In this document: in pieces, positions 8,759 to 20,099 of the stretch
How the letters are laid out: each line of letters begins with the position of its first letter
Numbering within the stretch: position 1 is the stretch's first letter
NCBI GenBank assembly: GCA_022793895.1
Contig: JAAWDS010000010.1
Coordinates: 62,001-126,000 of the forward strand
Source: Provencibacterium sp.
GTDB taxonomy: Bacteria; Bacillota; Clostridia; Oscillospirales; Ruminococcaceae
Direction: 5' to 3'
DNA length: 64,000 bases
Program-made: the position numbers and the translations under genes
Notes under the pieces: generated by a model
The model's database searches: none
Told to the model about the DNA's origin: nothing
Seen by the model: only the letters and a program-made list of their open reading frames with translations

Positions 8759-9844
8759 ATGAAAAAGGTACTTGCAGCGGTTTTGGCCGCGGCTATGTCC
8801 CTGAGCATGGCGTCTGTCGCTTTTGCTGTGACGGTTGCTCCTGTCAATCCGGTTGGTACCGGCGCTACTGGTGATGATTTCGTGCTCGGCGACAATGTTC
8901 TGCTGACTGACCTCAACCACAAGGACGAGATCGACGTTGAGGATCATAGAATCTACACCTTCGGCACTGGCGCTGCGGAAGACATGACTTTCGTGTTTGA
9001 CGTTGCGAAGAAGACCAAGCTTCGCGCTGACGTAGCTGACGGAAAGATCTCTGTTTCGACCAAGAAGATCGGCACCTATGGCGAGGGCGATGCCCAGTAC
9101 ACCACCTATGAGATCACTGTTAAGCCGAAGTGGGGCGTGCGTGATTTCAAGAACGACAACAAGTGGAAAGTTGAACTCGATATCGGCGGCGACGGCGATA
9201 AGGTTGTTTACATCAAGGGTAAGGGCGGCTATTCCGACACCCAGGTTGTTACTTCCGGCGATCGTTTCGCGGTTCGCAAGAGCGGCGACACCACCGATGG
9301 CACCAGCGGCTCCATCTTTGACTTCAGCGAAGTCATTGACGAAGAGACCCGCATCCGCTGCCACGACTATGTGGACGTTTACTTCAAGGGCAACTACGGC
9401 ACTGACAAAGAGAACCTGAGAGTTGTCACCGACAATATCTCCGACGTTGAGAAGTACTTCGATGATTCCGATATCGATTGCTACGACTTTGTTGGCACCC
9501 CGAAGTTCGCCACCAAGGTAAGAGTTATCATCGACGGCGACTCGAATGCTTACCTCTACGAGTACAACAAGAACACCGGCGACATCACTGCGGTTGACGC
9601 TGAGTACACCTCTGACGGCTGGTCCTTCACCACCAAGAACCTCGGCACCTACATCCTCGCTGAGGAAGAGTACGAGGGTGGCAACGTGAAGAAGGAAGAA
9701 GTTGAGGACAAAGAGCCCGTCTCCGCTCCTGACAAGACCAACCCTGGCACCGGCGCTAACGACATGGTCGGCGTTGCCGCTGCTCTGGCTGTTGTTTCTC
9801 TCGTAGCTGCCGGCGCTGTTGCGTTCAAGAAGGCTTCTAAGTAA
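8759..9844 (+). CDS. Secreted protein of unknown function, paralog 2, with C-terminal NPGTG-type motif, hydrophobic segment and basic tail
   Basis: Signal peptide; C-terminus TNPGTGANDMVGVAAALAVVSLVAAGAVAFKKASK. Confidence 0.9.
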   Translation: MKKVLAAVLAAAMSLSMASVAFAVTVAPVNPVGTGATGDDFVLGDNVLLTDLNHKDEIDVEDHRIYTFGTGAAEDMTFVFDVAKKTKLRADVADGKISVSTKKIGTYGEGDAQYTTYEITVKPKWGVRDFKNDNKWKVELDIGGDGDKVVYIKGKGGYSDTQVVTSGDRFAVRKSGDTTDGTSGSIFDFSEVIDEETRIRCHDYVDVYFKGNYGTDKENLRVVTDNISDVEKYFDDSDIDCYDFVGTPKFATKVRVIIDGDSNAYLYEYNKNTGDITAVDAEYTSDGWSFTTKNLGTYILAEEEYEGGNVKKEEVEDKEPVSAPDKTNPGTGANDMVGVAAALAVVSLVAAGAVAFKKASK

Positions 9845-9878
9845 GTTTATTCCTGTAACGTTTCGCTGACACACATCT

Positions 9879-9918
9879 AAAAAGCCCCCAGCCTTCTCTC
9901 CAGGGCTGGGGGCTTTTT
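9879..9918 (+). terminator. Intrinsic terminator after paralog 2
   Basis: AAAAAGCCCCCAGCC-TTCTCTCCAG-GGCTGGGGGCTTTTT. Confidence 0.85.
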
Positions 9919-10046
9919 GCGCGTTTTATTGAGAGCCCAGTGAAAAGGAAGAATAGGACGGTTATAAAAACTGTTTAATCGGATATTTCTTGGGGAAGTA
10001 TCATTTTTAGATATTTTAGAGTACCGTTCAGAAAGAACTGGGCATT

Positions 10047-10386
10047 TTAAATTTGTGATTCGAGCTCTTCTTTGGAAAGGATATAGTAATCATCGTAATC
10101 GGATCCTGTCCGCACTTCAAAGGCTTCCATTAGAATTTTCGAATATTCTCTATGGAAGATACCTGTTTATATATTTTTTTTAAAAATAGGCCATAACGCC
10201 TGCATGCTTTGAAAAACCGATGCCTTCCAGCGCTAAGATGCTTCGAATACAATGAAAAACGTCATAATAGGATCGATTGGCTGCGCTGCAATAATCTTCG
10301 GATTCCTTCAATATCCTTGCAGATTCCAAACAGAGTTTTGCCTTCTTTAAGCAGTAAAGACAGAGTCTTTTATTTTTATCCTCCAT
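10047..10386 (-). pseudogene. HepT-like HEPN-domain protein, disrupted
   Basis: Frame MEDKNKRLCLYCLKKAKLCLESARILKESEDYCSAANRSYYDVFHCIRSILALEGIGFSKHAGVMAYF then in-frame TAA. KKYIN follows, then after a frameshift REYSKILMEAFEVRTGSDYDDYYILSKEELESQI*, the expected C-terminal half. Confidence 0.8.
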
Positions 10387-10754
10387 AGACGGCTACGCCC
10401 TCTCTCTTTATATTCTGATAAACGGGGAGAAAATTCACGTTTTTTCAAAATGTTCCCGATTTCTCAGAAGGACAGCTAAAAAACCTCTCGCTCCAGAGAA
10501 ATATCACTCGCCATTTCTGCGGTTTGGCTTCTGAATTTTTTGATTTCGAAGACGTTGCCGTTTAGAAGGAGCATGATATCAATATCGGATTCCTGTGTAT
10601 TGTCTCCACGGGCATAAGAGCCATAGAGGATAATTTTCTCCAGTCTATTTCCATAGAGCTTTTCGGATGCCGTTCTAACTTGATTCAGAACGGTGATCAG
10701 CTCAGATTTCGTACACACGTGTCCTGTCCCCCTCTGCTGGAAATATACGTTCAA
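10376..10754 (-). pseudogene. MNT-type minimal nucleotidyltransferase, disrupted
   Basis: GSYARGDNTQESDID (GSX10DXD) in ORF 10476-10754. The C-terminus continues in shifted frames as LAVLLRNREHFEKT then NFLPVYQNIKREGVAVYGG*, overlapping the HEPN start. Confidence 0.8.
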
Positions 10755-10856
10755 ATCAGAATTTAACGGTTTAAAACACGCGAGGTTCTAAGATTATTAT
10801 ATCATTAATATAGGAGCGCTTTCACAATCATAATCCCCAATTTTGAGAGAGGACCA

Positions 10857-10893
10857 AATGGAGCGGCAGACGTTTTCGTCTGCCGCTCCATTT
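10857..10893 (-). terminator. Terminator of ppdK
   Basis: TGGAGCGGCAGACG-TTTT-CGTCTGCCGCTCCA stem flanked by A and T runs. Confidence 0.75.
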
Positions 10894-10920
10894 ATGAACC
10901 CATTCTGTTTTTTCCGCTTT

Positions 10921-13548
<2,628 letters not shown>

Positions 13549-14017
13549 TGGAATTACCTCCTGTTTTTTAAAATACACTTTATCTTCTGAAAATCTGCCT
13601 TATCGCACCGCCGAGCGGCGCGAACGGTCCCGACAGTTCGGAAGGGCCGGGGCGCGGCAGGATTTCCCGCTTCAAAAAGCCCCCGAAAATGTGCGCTCTG
13701 CCTATGGCAAAGGGGAGCTTTCTTCAATTATAACAAACCTGCCGTTTTTTTACCATATTTTAGCCCAAAAAAACCGGGAAATGTTACGATTTGAAAGAAA
13801 CGTAAAATTTAGGGAGAGGGGACTTGCAAACTATCATAAAAAAAGCCATAATAATGAAGTGCTGGCCGCGTTTTTGGGACGCGCGGAGGGGCCGGGTTCT
13901 TAAAAACGCCGGTGAAATTTTATGCGCCGCGCTGCGCGCCGCCCCTTTTCTTAACAGAAGGATGGGCGGCTTTCACTGAAAATATGCCGCCGGCGCAGGA
14001 ATAGAGAGGTGCTCTTG

Positions 14018-15421
14018 ATGAACGAAACACAGGGCGCGGGCCTGGCCGCGCTGATTCTGGCGGCGGGAAACGGGAAACGGATGCACTCCCAAAAGCCCAA
14101 GGTTCTTTGCGAGGTGCTCTTTAAGCCGATGATTGCTTGGATCCGGGACTGGTGCTCCCGCGCGGGCATTATGGAGCAATGCGTGGTTATCTCGCCGGAG
14201 GGGGAGGAAATCCGGAGCTATTTCCCGGAGGGAACGGCCTTCGCTGTCCAGCAGGAGCGGCGCGGCACCGGGCACACCGTGATGCAGGCGATGGATTTCC
14301 TGCGCGCGCATGCCGGAGGGGATATCCTGGTGCTGAACGGCGACGCGCCTTTTATCGATGACGAAACCATCCGGCAGGCGCTCCGGCTGCACCGGCAGGA
14401 GCAGGCGGCAGTTACCATCGTCACCGCCGAGGTGGAGGACCCTACGGGGTATGGGCGGATCGTCCGCAGCCGCAAGAACGTTTCGGCCATTGTGGAGCAC
14501 GCCGATGCGGACGATGCGGTACGCGATATCCGCGAAATCAACTCCGGCGCCTTCTGGTTCCGGACGGACTTTTTAATTGATGCGCTCGCCAGCATCGGCT
14601 GCGACAATGCGCAGGGGGAATATTACCTGACCGATACGGTGAAGGTGGCGACGGGCAGGGGGGAGCGGGTGCGGGCCTACTGCTCGGAGAACCGGGACAT
14701 CGTTTTGGGCGCGAACGACCGCCGGGGGCTTTTAAAGCTGAACGAGATTGCCCGCCGCCGGGTCTTTGACCAGCTTTTGGAGAAGGGGGTCAACCTGCTC
14801 TGTACCGATGGGCTCATCGTCTCGCCCGATGCCTGCATCGAGCCGGACGCCACCCTCTATCCGGGGGTCATTATCAAGGGAAATACCCGGATCGGCGCGG
14901 GCTGCGTCATTACCAGCGGCTCGGTCGTCGAGGACAGCGTTTTGGGCGAAGGGGTGACGGTGAACGCCTCGCAGATCTACCGCTCCACCGTGGGAGATGG
15001 GGCGCGCATCGGGCCGTTTTCCCATCTGCGGCCGGATTCCCACCTGGCGGCCGGGGTCAAGCTCGGCGATTTTGTCGAGGTGAAAAACTCCTCCATCGGC
15101 GAAAAAACGAGCGTCGCCCACCTGACTTATGTGGGGGATTCGGACGTCGGCGCGCGCTGCAACTTCGGCTGCGGCGTGGTGACGGTGAACTACGACGGGC
15201 TGAAGAAAAGCCGCAACACCATCGGGGACGATGTGTTCATTGGCTGCAACACCAACCTGGTCGCGCCGGTGACGCTTGGGGACGGCGCTTACACCGCCGC
15301 CGGCTCCACCATCACCGAGGATGTGCCGGGCGATGCGCTCGCTATCGCCAGGGCCAGGCAGGTGAACAAGCCGGAGTGGTCGGCCCGCTTCCGGGGAAGC
15401 AAACAGAAGCCGGGCGAATAA
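14018..15421 (+). CDS. glmU: Bifunctional UDP-N-acetylglucosamine pyrophosphorylase / glucosamine-1-phosphate N-acetyltransferase
   Basis: LILAAGNGKRMHSQKPKVL N-terminus and left-handed beta-helix C-terminus (IGEKTSVAHLTYVGDSDVGARCNFGCGVVTVNYDG). Confidence 0.95.
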   Translation: MNETQGAGLAALILAAGNGKRMHSQKPKVLCEVLFKPMIAWIRDWCSRAGIMEQCVVISPEGEEIRSYFPEGTAFAVQQERRGTGHTVMQAMDFLRAHAGGDILVLNGDAPFIDDETIRQALRLHRQEQAAVTIVTAEVEDPTGYGRIVRSRKNVSAIVEHADADDAVRDIREINSGAFWFRTDFLIDALASIGCDNAQGEYYLTDTVKVATGRGERVRAYCSENRDIVLGANDRRGLLKLNEIARRRVFDQLLEKGVNLLCTDGLIVSPDACIEPDATLYPGVIIKGNTRIGAGCVITSGSVVEDSVLGEGVTVNASQIYRSTVGDGARIGPFSHLRPDSHLAAGVKLGDFVEVKNSSIGEKTSVAHLTYVGDSDVGARCNFGCGVVTVNYDGLKKSRNTIGDDVFIGCNTNLVAPVTLGDGAYTAAGSTITEDVPGDALAIARARQVNKPEWSARFRGSKQKPGE

Positions 15422-15440
15422 ATCTCCGCTTTCCCAGCCA

Positions 15441-15471
15441 CCCCTAACGCCCTATCCGGGGGCGTTAGGGG
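15441..15471 (+). terminator. Hairpin after glmU
   Basis: CCCCTAACGCC / GGCGTTAGGGG. Confidence 0.5.
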
Positions 15472-15631
15472 CGTTGCCGCGTCGGCGCGCTCAGAGATCG
15501 GGGAAACAAAGCCGCCTGCGCGGCGGGCAGAGGGTCCCGCCGCTTTCGAGGCCGCGCCGGGCGCGGCTTCGATAACAGTCGGCCTCAAATAATAGTGAAA
15601 AGGAGCGCCGGGAGTTTCCGGCTGGAATGCT

Positions 15632-16249
15632 ATGCTTCATAAAATCAAGGGTTTTTTCGCGGAATACCAGCCCTCCGGGCCGGTGGAATACATGATAGTC
15701 GGCCTGGGAAATCCCGGCCCTAAATATGAGGGCACCCGCCACAACGCCGGGTTTATGGCGCTGGACCGGATTGCACAGCAGGCCGGCGCGCGGGTGGACC
15801 GGTTAAAGTTCCGTTCGTCGGTCGGGGACTGCATGCTCTCCGGGAAACGGACGCTGCTCTTAAAGCCCTCTACCTTTATGAACAGCTCCGGCGAGGCGGT
15901 GCGCGACGCCATGCAGTTTTACAAGCTGCCGCCGGAACGGGTGCTGATCCTTTTGGACGACATCAGCTTGGATGTGGGGCGCATTCGCATCCGGCGCAAG
16001 GGGAGCGACGGCGGGCAGAACGGGATGAAAAGCATTCTGTATCTGTGCGGATCCGACCGGTTTCCGCGGGTAAAGATCGGGATAGGGGGCAAGCCCCATC
16101 CGGACTATGACTTGGCCGCCTGGGTACTCAGCCGGTTTACCGATGCGGAACGCGCCCCGCTCTCCGAGGCGCTGGAGCATGCCGCCGGGGCGGCCGCTCT
16201 CATAGCCGGAGGGCAGATCGATGAGGCGATGAACCGCTTCAACAGCTAA
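15632..16249 (+). CDS. pth: Peptidyl-tRNA hydrolase
   Basis: MIVGLGNPGPKYEGTRHNAGFMALD; KPSTFMNSSGEAV; DDISLDVGRIRIRRKGSDGGQNGMKSI. Confidence 0.95.
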   Translation: MLHKIKGFFAEYQPSGPVEYMIVGLGNPGPKYEGTRHNAGFMALDRIAQQAGARVDRLKFRSSVGDCMLSGKRTLLLKPSTFMNSSGEAVRDAMQFYKLPPERVLILLDDISLDVGRIRIRRKGSDGGQNGMKSILYLCGSDRFPRVKIGIGGKPHPDYDLAAWVLSRFTDAERAPLSEALEHAAGAAALIAGGQIDEAMNRFNS

Positions 16250-16437
16250 TTTCCCTTAAAATTTCCCTGGGAGCCAGCTATAATAGCTTTATATCTTAGC
16301 CGCTATGGGAAAATCCGGTCCCGCCTCGCCCCCAGCCGCCCTTTAGGGGAGTCCGGCGCCGGCGTCCGGGACAGCCTTTTCCCTCCGGGAGCGTTTCCGT
16401 CCTTCATCCGCACGACGAATTGCAAAGGAGCGATTTT

Positions 16438-19400
16438 GTGTCCACCTTCCTCGAGGGCAGCCTTCTTGAGAGGCTGGAAGCCTTCCGCACTCTGCGCGAG
16501 GCGATTGAATATGGGAACTATCCAGCCTGCGCCGTCGGGCTGTCCGGTATCCACAAGGCGCATTTTATCAGCGCGCTTTCCGGCGGGGAGGGCGCTTCCC
16601 CCGCCGTTGTGCTGACTGCCGATGAAGCGGGCGCAACCCGGCTGTGCGAGGATATCAACGCCTTCTGCGGCGGCCAGGCCGCCGCCGTTTTCCCAGCGCG
16701 GGAGCTGACGCTGCGGGAGGTGGAGGGCGCGTCGCTGGAATATGAGCATGCGCGGCTTTCGGTGCTCTCCGCCATCCAGGCCGGGCAGGTGCGCATTGTG
16801 GTTTCCTCGGTGGAGGCGGCGCTGCTGCACACCCTGCCGCCCGGCGAGCTGCGCCGGCGGACCATCGAGCTGCGCTGCGGCGAACGCTATGATATTGCCG
16901 GGCTGACCGACCGGCTGATAGCCTCCGGCTATGTGCGCGCCGAGCAGGTGGAGGGCGTCTGTCAGTTCTCGGTGCGCGGCGGTATCCTGGATCTCTATGC
17001 GCCGCTCTACCCCGACCCGGTGCGCATCGAGTTTTGGGATGACGAGGTGGACAGCATCTGGACCTTCAAGGTGGAGACCCAGCGCCGTGAAACGCCGCTG
17101 GAGAGCATCTCCGTCACCCCGGCGCGCGAAGCGCTACTGATCGATCCCACCGGGCTGACCGCCAAGCTGCTAGGGGCCGCCAAGGGCCTGCGCGGCAAAT
17201 ATGCCCCCCGCCAGAAGGAGCAGCTTGCCGCCGTCGCCGAGAAGATCGGCGCGGGCGCGGTCCCCCCCTTCCTGGATCGCTATCTTTCGCTGATCTATCC
17301 GGAGAACGCAACGCTGTTCGAATATTTCAACCATCCGGCGATCTTTCTGTGCGAGCCGGTGGGCTGCGCCCAGGTGCTGAAAAACGCCCTCTGGCAGCAT
17401 AACGAGGATGTGAACGCCTTGCTGGAGGAGGGGCTCCTCTATCCGGCGCTGTGCGGCTTCTATGACGATTTCCCCGCGCTCATTGCGCGCCTGACCGCCT
17501 CCCCATCGGTGCTCATGGATACCTTCGCCCGTTCGGCCGCGGATATCCCGCTGCGCGAGCTGCAAAATATAAACGCCATCCAGCTCTCCAGCTGGGGCGG
17601 GGAGAATGAGGTGCTGCTCGACGATCTGCGCTCCTACCTACAGGCGGGCTACTATGTGCAGATCTATGCTGGGACCGAACGCGCCGCCCGGACGCTCAGC
17701 GCCGACTTAGAGAAGGAGGGGATCCGGGCGGCCTTTGCGCTCTCGCCTCGCGAATACCAGAGCGGGAGCGTCACCGTCATGCCCGGAAGCCTGTCGGCGG
17801 GGCTGGATTATCCGGAAATCAAGCTGTGCATTCTGACCCACCAGAAGCACCGGCAGGCGCAGCCCAAGAAGAAAGCGCGCCACAAAAAAGGGGAATCGCT
17901 CAAGTCCATTTCCGACCTGACGCCGGGGGATTATGTGGTGCACGTCTCCCATGGCATCGGTGTGTTTGAGGGGATCATCAAGCGGGAGATCCATGGCGTG
18001 ACCAAGGATTACATTAAAATCCGCTATGCGGGGACCGACACCCTTTTTGTGCCGGTCAACCAATTGGACATGGTTTCGCGCTACGTCGCCGGTTCGGAGG
18101 ATAAGGCGGTGCGGCTCAACAAGCTCAACTCGGTCGAGTGGCAGAAAACCCGACAGCGCGTGAAAAAAGCGGTGGACGAGATGGCGGGCGAGCTCATCAA
18201 GCTCTATTCCGAGCGCATGCACACCAAGGGCTACGCCTTCTCGGAGGACGACGACCTCATGCGCGACTTTGAAGAGCGCTTCGAATATGAGGAGACCGAC
18301 GACCAGTTGCGCTGCATTCAGGAGATCAAGGAGGATATGATGCGTCCCGCGCCGATGGACCGCCTGCTCTGCGGCGACGTTGGCTTTGGGAAAACCGAGG
18401 TGGCGCTGCGCGCCGCCTTCAAATGCGTTGAGGAGGGCAAGCAGGTGGCCGTGCTGGTGCCGACCACCATCCTCGCTTGGCAGCACTACCAAACTATCCG
18501 CCGCCGCTTCGAGGGGTTCCCGGTGAAAACCGAGCTCCTCTCCCGCTTCCGAAACGCGAAGCAGCAGCAGGAGATCGTTGGCGAGCTGCGCCGGGGGCTG
18601 GTGGATATCGTGGTCGGCACCCACCGGGTGGTGCAGAAGGATGTGCAGTTTAAAGACCTGGGGTTGGTGATTATCGATGAGGAGCAGCGCTTCGGCGTGG
18701 CCCACAAGGAGCGCTTCAAGCAGCTGCGCGCCAACGTCGATGTGCTGACCCTGTCGGCCACCCCCATCCCCCGCACGCTCAACATGGCCATGAGCGGGAT
18801 ACGCGACATGTCCACCATTGAGGAGGCGCCGGTGGACCGGCGGCCGGTGCAGACCTATGTGCTGGAGCACGATTGGGGGGTAATTGCCGAAGCGGTAAAG
18901 CGGGAGCTGCGCCGGGATGGGCAGGTCTTTTACCTGCACAACCGGATCGATTCCATCCACTCGACCGCCGCAAAGCTGCGCGATCTGCTGCCGGAGGCGC
19001 GCATCACCATTGCGCACGGGCGGATGAACGAGGAGGAGCTCTCCCGCATTTGGGGGCAGCTCATCGACCATGAGATCGATATCCTGGTCTGTACCACCAT
19101 CATTGAAACCGGGGTGGATGTGGCCAACTGCAACACGCTGATCATCGAGGACGCCGATTACATGGGCCTGAGCCAGCTCTATCAGCTCCGCGGCCGGGTG
19201 GGCCGCAGCAGCCGCCGGGCTTACGCCTATTTCACCTTCCGCCCCGGCCGGGAGCTGACCGACGTGGCCCAGAAGCGGCTCTCCGCCATTCGGGAATTCA
19301 CCGCCTTCGGCTCCGGCTTCCGGATCGCAATGCGCGACCTGGAGATCCGCGGCGCAGGCAACATCCTTGGATCCGCCCAGCATGGGCATATGGAAGCGGT

Positions 19401-19905
19401 CGGCTATGAGATGTATCTCAAGCTGCTGTCGGATGCCGTCGCCGAGCAGCGCGGCGAGAAGCCGGACGGCCGCAGCGAGGAGTGTATGGTGGATCTGCGC
19501 ATCTCCGCCCATATCCCGGAGGACTACATCGGGAACCTCTCCCAGCGCATTGACATCTATAAAAAGATTGCCGCTATCGGCGGGGACGAGGATGCGCGCG
19601 ACGTTACGGACGAGCTCATCGACCGCTTCGGCGAGCCGCCGCGGGCGGTGCTCGGCCTGATTGATGTTTCGCTGCTGCGCGGCATGGCGGCGAACCTGGG
19701 GATTGGCGAAATCCAGCAGAGGGATGAGGCGGTGCTGCTTTACCAGGATCCGCCCAATATGCAAGCGGTCAGCCTGCTCGCCAGCCGCATGAAGGGGCGG
19801 GTGATGGTTTCGGGCGGCAAGCGGCCCTATATCACCGTCCGGCTGAAGGGGAAGGAGGATCCTATCGAGCTCATCCGGCAGGTGCTGCACGACATGCAGG
19901 AATGA
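16438..19905 (+). CDS. mfd: Transcription-repair coupling factor
   Basis: UvrB-like N-terminus, CarD-like domain (LKSISDLTPGDYVVHVSHGIGVFEGI), SF2 helicase motifs (RLLCGDVGFGKTEVALRAAF, DEEQRFG, QLRGRVGRS). GTG start at 16438 after aaaggag. Confidence 0.95.
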   Translation: MSTFLEGSLLERLEAFRTLREAIEYGNYPACAVGLSGIHKAHFISALSGGEGASPAVVLTADEAGATRLCEDINAFCGGQAAAVFPARELTLREVEGASLEYEHARLSVLSAIQAGQVRIVVSSVEAALLHTLPPGELRRRTIELRCGERYDIAGLTDRLIASGYVRAEQVEGVCQFSVRGGILDLYAPLYPDPVRIEFWDDEVDSIWTFKVETQRRETPLESISVTPAREALLIDPTGLTAKLLGAAKGLRGKYAPRQKEQLAAVAEKIGAGAVPPFLDRYLSLIYPENATLFEYFNHPAIFLCEPVGCAQVLKNALWQHNEDVNALLEEGLLYPALCGFYDDFPALIARLTASPSVLMDTFARSAADIPLRELQNINAIQLSSWGGENEVLLDDLRSYLQAGYYVQIYAGTERAARTLSADLEKEGIRAAFALSPREYQSGSVTVMPGSLSAGLDYPEIKLCILTHQKHRQAQPKKKARHKKGESLKSISDLTPGDYVVHVSHGIGVFEGIIKREIHGVTKDYIKIRYAGTDTLFVPVNQLDMVSRYVAGSEDKAVRLNKLNSVEWQKTRQRVKKAVDEMAGELIKLYSERMHTKGYAFSEDDDLMRDFEERFEYEETDDQLRCIQEIKEDMMRPAPMDRLLCGDVGFGKTEVALRAAFKCVEEGKQVAVLVPTTILAWQHYQTIRRRFEGFPVKTELLSRFRNAKQQQEIVGELRRGLVDIVVGTHRVVQKDVQFKDLGLVIIDEEQRFGVAHKERFKQLRANVDVLTLSATPIPRTLNMAMSGIRDMSTIEEAPVDRRPVQTYVLEHDWGVIAEAVKRELRRDGQVFYLHNRIDSIHSTAAKLRDLLPEARITIAHGRMNEEELSRIWGQLIDHEIDILVCTTIIETGVDVANCNTLIIEDADYMGLSQLYQLRGRVGRSSRRAYAYFTFRPGRELTDVAQKRLSAIREFTAFGSGFRIAMRDLEIRGAGNILGSAQHGHMEAVGYEMYLKLLSDAVAEQRGEKPDGRSEECMVDLRISAHIPEDYIGNLSQRIDIYKKIAAIGGDEDARDVTDELIDRFGEPPRAVLGLIDVSLLRGMAANLGIGEIQQRDEAVLLYQDPPNMQAVSLLASRMKGRVMVSGGKRPYITVRLKGKEDPIELIRQVLHDMQE

Positions 19906-19948
19906 AAGGATGTGTTGCAAGACTTTCGTTTTGCAACACATCCTTTTT
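19905..19948 (+). terminator. mfd terminator
   Basis: AAAGGATGTGTTGCAA / TTGCAACACATCCTTTTT. Confidence 0.85.
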
Positions 19949-20026
19949 CTGCAAGGCGGAGGATCGCTCGACCAGGGGCTTTTTTCCATTTGCGGGCGCG
20001 CCCTTTTTCGGGTTTCTGCCATACGG

Positions 20027-20080
20027 AAAAATCCCTGGCCTGCACCCATGAAGGGGCACAGGCCAGGGATCTATTTTTAA
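20027..20080. terminator. Terminator between mfd and pckG (pckG side, possibly bidirectional)
   Basis: AAAAATCCCTGGCCTG ... CAGGCCAGGGATCTATTTTT. Confidence 0.7.
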
Positions 20081-20099
20081 AAGGAGGGAGCGGAAAAAC

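Noticed and set aside
17707-20049. 780-aa antisense ORF opposite mfd
   Set aside because: Shadow ORF; composition mirrors mfd codon bias and extends through the mfd terminator.
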